NCBI RefSeq assembly: GCF_002252705.1
Contig: NZ_NQLA01000006.1
Coordinates: 1-64,000, forward strand
Reading direction: 5' to 3'
DNA length: 64,000 nucleotides
Source: Vulcanococcus limneticus LL
GTDB taxonomy: Bacteria; Cyanobacteriota; Cyanobacteriia; PCC-6307; Cyanobiaceae
The notes beneath the pieces were generated by a model. That model saw nothing but the letters and a program-made list of their open reading frames with translations. It was not told where the DNA came from and did not search any database. The translations under genes were made by a program, and so were the position numbers. Of this stretch, positions 58,516 through 64,000 are shown piece after piece. Position 1 is the stretch's first letter. The number at the start of each line of letters is the position of its first letter.

Positions 58516-59520
58516 GTGTGGGGTGAGGCCTTGGTCCTCTCCGGAGTCCAGGAGCAGTTGCAGGAGCGGCTGACCCCCCTGAGGTCGTGGCTGTTCCCAT
58601 CGATGGCCTATCTGGAGCTGGAGGACCGCTCGATCACCGTGCTGGCCGGCCAGCGCAGCGGCGGCGCCTTCCAGGCGGATGTGCTGGAGCGGGTGCAGCT
58701 GCCGGTGGGCCTGTGTGATCGGGGGGAGCCGCTACGCCAGGAGGCGGTGGGGGATTTCATCGGCGATCTGCTGATCGAGCGCGACCTCAACGGGGTCCAC
58801 GTGCGGGCCTGTCTGCCGGCGGCCGCCAGCCAGTGGAAGCTGGTGCAGTGGCCGGGGGGGGAGTGGCCGCAGGATCCCGATGAGCTGCTGATCCGTCGGG
58901 GGGACGATTCGGGTTTCAGCTTGCCGATCCAGGCGGCCTACACCCGCGTGATCCCGCTCGACACCGACCTCACCGGCGGTGCCCCCACCTCCCTGGTGGT
59001 GGCGGTGCGTCAGTCGGTGCTGCAGGCCTGGATCGAGACCCTGGCCATCGCCGGGGTGACGCTGGACGGGCTGGAGGCCGCCCAGGTCTGCGAGCTGCGG
59101 GCCCTGGAGCCGCTGCTGCGCCAGGCGCCGGCCAGTCAGCTGCTGGCGGTGCTCAGCCTGCGGGCCGAGGCCGGCCGGCTGCTGCTGGTGCGCCGCGGCC
59201 TCCCGCTCTACGAGCACGCCTACCCGGCCGATAGCGGCGCCGTGGAGCTGGCGGAGCAGCTGCGCCGCAGCATCGACTTCACCCTGCAGCAGGACTCCTC
59301 CGCCACCGGCGTGCGCCTGCTGGTGCATGGCACCAAGGCCTCGGGCGCCTTGATCGAGCAGCTGGCCAGCCTGCTGCCCTGGCCGGTGGAACTGCTGGAC
59401 CCCGTGGCGGAGGGCTGGATCCGCCTGAAGCCGGACGCCGAGCCGGATGATCCCGCCGCACCGACCGGCCTGGAGCTGCTGCGGATCACCGGCCTGGCCC
59501 TGGCGGAGGCGGCGCGATGA
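58516..59520 (+). CDS. pilM: Type IV pilus assembly protein PilM-like
   Basis: A 334-residue actin-like-fold protein, recognised mainly by context and by short segments (AYLELEDRSITVLAG at the start, FIGDLLIERDLNGVHVRACLPA, and IETLAIAGVTLDGLEAAQVCELRAL). PilM is the cytoplasmic ring component that binds the N-terminus of PilN. The start is GTG 58516; ATG 58603 would be shorter. It overlaps pilN by 4 nt and begins the pilM-pilN-pilO-pilQ order. Confidence 0.78.
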   Translation: MWGEALVLSGVQEQLQERLTPLRSWLFPSMAYLELEDRSITVLAGQRSGGAFQADVLERVQLPVGLCDRGEPLRQEAVGDFIGDLLIERDLNGVHVRACLPAAASQWKLVQWPGGEWPQDPDELLIRRGDDSGFSLPIQAAYTRVIPLDTDLTGGAPTSLVVAVRQSVLQAWIETLAIAGVTLDGLEAAQVCELRALEPLLRQAPASQLLAVLSLRAEAGRLLLVRRGLPLYEHAYPADSGAVELAEQLRRSIDFTLQQDSSATGVRLLVHGTKASGALIEQLASLLPWPVELLDPVAEGWIRLKPDAEPDDPAAPTGLELLRITGLALAEAAR

Positions 59521-60254
59521 GCAGCACCTTCAAGCTGGATCGCCTCGACCTGCTGCGCCAGCGCCGCCTCGAGCTGGGGCTGCCCCCCGAGGCTCCTCCC
59601 CTGGTGGGCGCCCGTCAGCTGGTGCTGGTGGGGGGAGTGATCGGTCTCGCGGTGGCGGCCTCCGCGGCGGGGGTGTGGCTGTTGCTACAGGCCCGCCAGG
59701 TGTATGTGGAGGGCAAGATCCGCGAGCTCGGCTTGGTGCCCGTCCAGCTGAAGGACCTGGAGCAGCGGGTTCAGGCGGCCCAGGCCCAGCTCACGAAGAT
59801 CAACACCAGCAACGAAGGGCTGGCCAAGGGGCTGGTGGCCGTGTCGTCCGGTTCGGCCCTGCTGACCCAGCTCTCCCAGATCACGCCCGAGCAGGTGCAG
59901 CTGACCGAAGCCACGGTGGCGGGTGCACCGTCGTCGGATCAGACGCTGACGCTCAAGGGCACGGCTGCCGACCCGCAGGCCTTCCGCCGCATCAATGCCC
60001 TCCAATTGCTGCTGGCCTATTCCCCCCTGTTCAAGCCCGATGGGGTGGTCCTGAAGAAGGCCGTGCGCGAACCAGCGGCAGCGGCGGCCGATCCCCAGGC
60101 CACCGCGCCGAGCGTCGGTCCGGTGGCGTTTGATCTCACGTCCCAGTTCAGTACCCTGCCGGCGACGGCCCAGCTGCGGCAGTTGCGGCGGCTGGGGGCC
60201 GATGGCATGGCCCGCCGCCTGGAGACCCTGCAGAAGGAGGGATTGCTGCGATGA
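59517..60254 (+). CDS. pilN: Type IV pilus inner-membrane protein PilN-like
   Basis: A 245-residue bitopic protein: a short cytoplasmic N-terminus (LDLLRQRRLELGLP), one membrane segment (about 38-63), a coiled-coil stretch (LGLVPVQLKDLEQRVQAAQA), and a periplasmic alpha/beta domain. Layout and position fit PilN, which pairs with PilO and binds PilM. It overlaps both neighbours by 4 nt. Confidence 0.78.
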   Translation: MSSTFKLDRLDLLRQRRLELGLPPEAPPLVGARQLVLVGGVIGLAVAASAAGVWLLLQARQVYVEGKIRELGLVPVQLKDLEQRVQAAQAQLTKINTSNEGLAKGLVAVSSGSALLTQLSQITPEQVQLTEATVAGAPSSDQTLTLKGTAADPQAFRRINALQLLLAYSPLFKPDGVVLKKAVREPAAAAADPQATAPSVGPVAFDLTSQFSTLPATAQLRQLRRLGADGMARRLETLQKEGLLR

Positions 60255-60982
60255 CGAACCTGCAGGTCGGTGTTGAGGCAGGGGGTGCGATCCAGAGACT
60301 GATCACGCGGGAACGGCTGCTGGTCGGCGCCCCGATCCTGGTGGGAGGCCTTGCGGCCCTGGGCGTTCTGGCTGTGGCCGCCTGGCCGGCCTGGCAGAAG
60401 CTGCAGCAGACAGAACAGCAGTTGCGATCCCTGCAGGCCCAGGCCGCCCAGCTGCCCCTGCTGCGCGCTCAGATCCGGCAGACCGAGGCGAGGCAGGCCA
60501 AGGCGGAGCTGAGTCAGGCCCGCATCCTGCATCTGATCGCCGGCAGCGGCGACATCTCCACGTTCATGGCCCAGCTCGGTGCCGAGGCGATCCGCAGCGG
60601 TGTGCAGCTCGACAGCTATGAGCCGGTGGAACAGGCAGCACCAGCAGCCCCTGCCCCGCCCCCTGCAACGCCCGCTGTAACCCCACCACCGGCCGGTGCG
60701 GCCCAGGGGGCTCAGCAGCCGCCCGCAGCACCTGAGGATCCGCTCTGCCGAGCGTCCCTCAAGCTCAAACCGACCTCCCGGTTGATCAGCGCCAAGGCCC
60801 CGACGCCCCAGCTGCTCGACTTCCTGCGCCGTCTGGAACGGCTCAGCCTGCTGGTGGTGCAGCGCGACCTGAGCCTCAAGCGCCCCGCCGCTCCCGCCCC
60901 ACAGCCCGGAACTCCGCCGGTGCCGGGCAGCACCGAGCTGCGGCTGAATCTGACCCTCTGCTCCAGGGCCACCGGGGGCTGA
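60251..60982 (+). CDS. pilO: Type IV pilus inner-membrane protein PilO-like
   Basis: A 243-residue bitopic protein with one membrane segment (about residues 28-47), a coiled coil (LQQTEQQLRSLQAQAAQLPLL) and a periplasmic domain containing a Pro/Ala-rich loop (about 135-160). Fits PilO, the partner of PilN. pilP is not present, as in other cyanobacteria. The stop codon lies inside a strong hairpin (60963-61010). Confidence 0.78.
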   Translation: MTNLQVGVEAGGAIQRLITRERLLVGAPILVGGLAALGVLAVAAWPAWQKLQQTEQQLRSLQAQAAQLPLLRAQIRQTEARQAKAELSQARILHLIAGSGDISTFMAQLGAEAIRSGVQLDSYEPVEQAAPAAPAPPPATPAVTPPPAGAAQGAQQPPAAPEDPLCRASLKLKPTSRLISAKAPTPQLLDFLRRLERLSLLVVQRDLSLKRPAAPAPQPGTPPVPGSTELRLNLTLCSRATGG

Positions 60983-61010
60983 GACTGGACTCAGCCCCCG
61001 GTGGCCCTGG
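60963..61010 (+). terminator. 21-bp perfect hairpin between pilO and pilQ
   Basis: Arms 60963-60983 and 60990-61010 are perfectly complementary over 21 bp, with the loop ACTGGA, followed by TTTCAG. It includes the pilO stop codon. It could attenuate or end transcription before pilQ, or protect the pilMNO mRNA. Confidence 0.75.
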
Positions 61011-61052
61011 TTTCAGTGAAGGTCAGTCGTTACCATCCGGGCGCATGGATGG

Positions 61053-63701
61053 GTGGGTTTGGTGAAACGGCTGGGTCTTGCAGGCACGCTGTGGTGTGGG
61101 GCCGCCACCTTGGCTCTGGTCGTGGCGCCCCCCCTGGAGCTGGTGGCCCAGGCCCAGGCCCAGATCCGTCAGGACGGGCTGCAGCTGCGGGTGAAGCGCC
61201 TCCCGGATGCGATCGAACTGGTGATCCAGGATGCGGGTGCCGGCAGTGCCCTGGAGCAGCAGCGCTCGGGCACGATCTGGACCGGAGAGCTGCGCACGGA
61301 GCGGGAGCGGGGCCTGAAGGCCGGGCCCCAGTCGTTGGCGATGCCGGATGCCGGCATGGAACGCATCACCTTTGATGGCACCGGCCGGCTGTTCCAGCTG
61401 AAGGTGACGCCCCAGATGGGCCGCTCGCTCGGGCCTCCGATCATCAGCAGCGACGGCAAGGACCTCACCGTGCGCTTCCCGGCGGCGCCGCTGCCGGTGA
61501 GCCAGACCTTCCGGCCCAACCTGACCCAGCCCACGGCGCTGCCGACTCCGGCCTACGTGCCGCCGCTGCGGCCAAGGGCCGTGGCTCCGCCGCTGGGCGA
61601 CATGGCGGTGGGCTCGATGACAATCCGCAACCGGGGCTACATCAATCTGAGCGGGCCACCGGTGACCCTCACCACCCGCGGTGCCAACGCCCGTGACGTG
61701 CTGATGGTGCTGGCCCAGATGGGCAACTATGGCTTTGCCTATGAGGACAACTTTCTTCAGGGAGCACTGACGGATCCTCAGGGCAGCAAGGACATTCTCT
61801 GCGGTGTACCGGTTCAGCCCTTCAAGACAAAGCGGGAGAACGAGGATGAGTTCCAAGGGCCAAACAAGGCTTTTGTGCCCTGCCCGGTTACAGCATCGTT
61901 CCGTGGCGAATCCTTTGCGCGTGCCTTCAACTTTGTGCTGATGACCTCTGGTCTCAAGGCGAGAACAGATGGGAATACCATTCTTGTTGGACCCAATGTG
62001 CTTCAGAAGCCGATGGGCCCCCAGGCCTCCAAGGTGTATCGGCTCAACCAGTCGTCCCCAGATAGTGCGGCGGATTACCTGGCCAATCTTGGAGCTGCCG
62101 TAACAAAGACCTTCACGGAAACCATTACGGCGACCACCGGAGTGCCCCTGGCTGGTGCCTCCACCTCCAACCCGCAGACTACGCGCACCTCCACCAAGAT
62201 CAAGGTGGAGGAATATCAGGCCAACAGTGGGCCATTACTGGGTCTGCGGGCGACCACAGATACCCGCTTGTCGACCATTACCTTGGTTGGCGAGCCTGGC
62301 CTGGTTGCGACTGCTGAGCAATACTTGCGCCAGCTTGATCTGCGCCAGCGTCAGGTGGCGCTGAGCGTGAAGATCCTGGACGTGACCCTGAATAATTCCA
62401 CGGATATCGACAATAGCTTTGCGCTGCGGTTTGGCACCAATTTCATTGTTAACGATAGCGGCCGGCTATTGGCGGCCTTTGGAAGAAACCTGCCCGCCCG
62501 CCAGGCTGAATTCACGAATAGCAGAGAGCTGATCAGTACCTCTGACTCTTCTGGATCTTCTTCTGATCTGACTTCTGGCGCCACTAATAGGACTGGTTTT
62601 GAGAACTCGCTCACTGCTACCTTCGCCAACAGTCGAGCGTTGACACAGGATCAGATAGAGGAGGTTAACGCTAGCTTGTCGCGCCAAACGGGAACTGAGA
62701 TCCAGAAGTTTACAGAGAAATCATTTGTTCCAAACCCCAACGCGACTGGGCCGGGGGATGCCTTTGTCGAGGTTGAGAATGATGTATTCCGTGTGGTCCC
62801 GATTGGGAGGACAACTCAGGCATTCGGCTCCGATCTCGTGTCGCGCATCCAGGAAGTTATCGCTAATTCTACTGGTCAGAACGTGAGCCTTGGCCGCACC
62901 GCATCAGGTTCGTCGACTAACGGCCGTGGAAGGACGGTATTTTCTGATAGGACCCGAGATGTTTCTGCTACTGGCGTTCGCAGGACCAACCCAGGCCTAA
63001 ATTATCCGGATAATCAGTTCTTTAACTTCTTGCAGGCGCAAATCGTCTCGAGTAACGCCAAGGTCTTGGCGAGTCCCACTTTGATTCTTCAAGAGGGTGG
63101 AGCTGCTTTGAATGACAGGTCCATTGATGCCAATTCCTTGTCTACTGATGGCCAGATTGGTCGCTCTCGCTCAAATGAGTCCTATGTGAGTGTGGGTACT
63201 CAATTGGTGAAATCCTATAAAGTGATAACACAGGAAAATGCCCCCACCATCTGTGAGCCCGTTTTTGCAAATGCTGGCCTGACTTTTGGCGCTCGAGTCG
63301 ACAAGATTGATGATAACGGTTTTGTTACTTTCTCTCTTTCTCCTGAGGTCAGTGCTCAGGTAGGCTCTGTGCCTGGCAACGGAGATTGTGGTGGCTATGC
63401 CATTCTCAATAGCCGACAGCTTGATACGGGTCAAGTGCGCGTGCGTGATGGGCAAACCTTGATTCTCACTGGTGTTATCTCTGACACCGACCGCCAGGAC
63501 GTTTCCAAGTGGCCTGTTTTGGGCGATCTCCCCTTCATCGGTCAGTTCTTTAGGAGAACTGGCGGCTCGCGAACCAAGAGTGAGTTGGTGATCATGGTGA
63601 CGCCACGTATCATTAACGATGAGCAAGGTGGTACCTATGGGTATGGCTACACGCCTTCAACCCAGGATGCTCGGCGTCTGATTTATTCCTCGGGTCAGTA
63701 G
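61053..63701 (+). CDS. pilQ: Type IV pilus outer-membrane secretin PilQ
   Basis: An 882-residue secretin. There is a signal peptide (residues 1-35) and an AMIN-like region (about 40-150). A Pro-rich linker leads to the N0/N1 domains (TLTTRGANARDVLMVLAQMGNYGF, SFARAFNFVLMTSGL, LSTITLVGEPGLVATAEQYLRQLDLRQRQV), and the secretin core has VRVRDGQTLILTGVISDTDR and the signature WPVLGDLPFIGQFFRR, ending LVIMVTPRII. It forms the pilus exit pore. The region from about residue 230 to the end has much lower GC and different codon use than the start of the gene. Start GTG 61053; GTG 61062 is an alternative. Confidence 0.9.
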   Translation: MGLVKRLGLAGTLWCGAATLALVVAPPLELVAQAQAQIRQDGLQLRVKRLPDAIELVIQDAGAGSALEQQRSGTIWTGELRTERERGLKAGPQSLAMPDAGMERITFDGTGRLFQLKVTPQMGRSLGPPIISSDGKDLTVRFPAAPLPVSQTFRPNLTQPTALPTPAYVPPLRPRAVAPPLGDMAVGSMTIRNRGYINLSGPPVTLTTRGANARDVLMVLAQMGNYGFAYEDNFLQGALTDPQGSKDILCGVPVQPFKTKRENEDEFQGPNKAFVPCPVTASFRGESFARAFNFVLMTSGLKARTDGNTILVGPNVLQKPMGPQASKVYRLNQSSPDSAADYLANLGAAVTKTFTETITATTGVPLAGASTSNPQTTRTSTKIKVEEYQANSGPLLGLRATTDTRLSTITLVGEPGLVATAEQYLRQLDLRQRQVALSVKILDVTLNNSTDIDNSFALRFGTNFIVNDSGRLLAAFGRNLPARQAEFTNSRELISTSDSSGSSSDLTSGATNRTGFENSLTATFANSRALTQDQIEEVNASLSRQTGTEIQKFTEKSFVPNPNATGPGDAFVEVENDVFRVVPIGRTTQAFGSDLVSRIQEVIANSTGQNVSLGRTASGSSTNGRGRTVFSDRTRDVSATGVRRTNPGLNYPDNQFFNFLQAQIVSSNAKVLASPTLILQEGGAALNDRSIDANSLSTDGQIGRSRSNESYVSVGTQLVKSYKVITQENAPTICEPVFANAGLTFGARVDKIDDNGFVTFSLSPEVSAQVGSVPGNGDCGGYAILNSRQLDTGQVRVRDGQTLILTGVISDTDRQDVSKWPVLGDLPFIGQFFRRTGGSRTKSELVIMVTPRIINDEQGGTYGYGYTPSTQDARRLIYSSGQ

Positions 63702-63763
63702 CGCCGCTGGGGCGCGTCAGAGTCTGGCTGGCCCTATTCGTTCGTTTGCGGTGTTGAATTGGA

Positions 63764-63795
63764 GGCTCCAGTGGCTTAAAACGCCACTGGAGCCA
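63764..63795. terminator. Hairpin between convergent pilQ and the next gene
   Basis: GGCTCCAGTGGC, loop TTAAAAC, GCCACTGGAGCC forms a perfect 12-bp stem. It contains the stop codon of the minus-strand gene. There is no long T-run on either side. Confidence 0.6.
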
Positions 63796-64000
63796 GGAAC
63801 TTGAGGGCAAGTGGTGCCACCTGTTGGAAGATGTTAATTGCACCCTGGAGAAAGGCGCTGCCAGCCCCATTGCCCTTCTGCCGGGGATCCTTGGCCAGTT
63901 CGGCTGCGCCCTTGCGGAGCTGTTCTGCCGTTTCCTTCTGGCCCTGTTGTTCATACAGCGTGGCTGCGTAGGTGAAGTCCTGCGCAGCCAGTTGCCGTTT
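63776..64000 (-). CDS. TPR-like protein, C-terminal part (runs off the window)
   Basis: The last 74 residues of a gene entering from the right. FTYAATLYEQQGQKETAEQLRKGAAELA has the helix pair pattern of a tetratricopeptide repeat, followed by a Lys/Gly linker and a hydrophobic C-terminal helix (FLQGAINIFQQVAPLALKFLAPVAF). It lies tail to tail with pilQ. Role unknown; TPR proteins often accompany pilus genes, but this is only context. Confidence 0.65.
   Translation of the reverse strand, partial: KRQLAAQDFTYAATLYEQQGQKETAEQLRKGAAELAKDPRQKGNGAGSAFLQGAINIFQQVAPLALKFLAPVAF

Overview
The window is chromosomal DNA from a GC-rich unicellular cyanobacterium, most likely a Cyanobium/Synechococcus-type picocyanobacterium. 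The basis is a set of cyanobacterial proteins: the photosystem II lipoprotein PsbQ (CyanoQ), a phytol/polyprenol kinase, a Tic20-family protein, DUF3134 and DUF3747 proteins, sucrose-phosphate synthase with a fused phosphatase-like domain, AcnB-type aconitase, a group 2 sigma-70 factor, a second ClpB, and a pilMNO-pilQ cluster without pilP. Genes are tightly packed. GTG and TTG starts are common, and start/stop overlaps of 4 nt (ATGA) or 8 nt recur. I found no tRNA, rRNA, intact insertion sequence, prophage or CRISPR array.

Layout. 1-9.4 kb: the 3' end of a dihydrofolate-reductase-like gene, a patatin-like lipase, a methyltransferase followed by moaD-moaE, and facing them moaC-moeA (molybdenum cofactor); then a GNAT acetyltransferase, an O-methyltransferase, a YbjQ-like protein and an MFS transporter. 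9.4-18.8 kb: polyphosphate kinase, a group 2 sigma factor, phytol kinase, a small conserved protein preceded by a CIRCE-like inverted repeat, DAHP synthase, aconitase B and a small lipoprotein. 18.8-29.8 kb: a B12-type radical SAM protein, an O-antigen-ligase-like membrane protein coupled to purU, psbQ, a FAD oxidoreductase, pstS, dnaK, aroE, Tic20 and rpsF. 30-38.7 kb: a coiled-coil protein, argG, a small membrane protein, DUF3134, mraY, small proteins, purT, an LCP cell-wall enzyme and sucrose-phosphate synthase. 38.7-45 kb: a 0.7-kb gene-poor stretch with an octamer repeat, then a formylglycine-generating enzyme overlapping its arylsulfatase substrate, enolase and glyoxalase I. 45-55.7 kb: clpB2, then secE-nusG-rplK-rplA and rplJ-rplL; the usual L11-L1-L10-L12 block is split by a divergent FIST sensor plus PAS-GGDEF-EAL pair, and rplJ keeps its L10 leader RNA. 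55.7-64 kb: DUF3747 protein, rnhA-pyrD, pilM-pilN-pilO-pilQ and the 3' end of a TPR-like gene.

Links between genes. moaC, moaD, moaE and moeA build molybdopterin. PurU releases formate that PurT consumes. The sulfatase needs the formylglycine made by its overlapping neighbour. The FIST protein and GGDEF-EAL protein look like a sensor/output pair for cyclic di-GMP, which commonly controls type IV pili; pil genes lie 5 kb away, although no direct link is shown. The most unusual observations are the signalling pair inside the ribosomal-protein block with an 18-bp palindrome at its promoter, the sharp fall in GC within pilQ, a 21-bp perfect hairpin between pilO and pilQ, the CIRCE-like repeat, and a Yfr1-like motif between two hairpins near 55.6 kb. 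I cannot point to a wholly new system with confidence; these are the leads.
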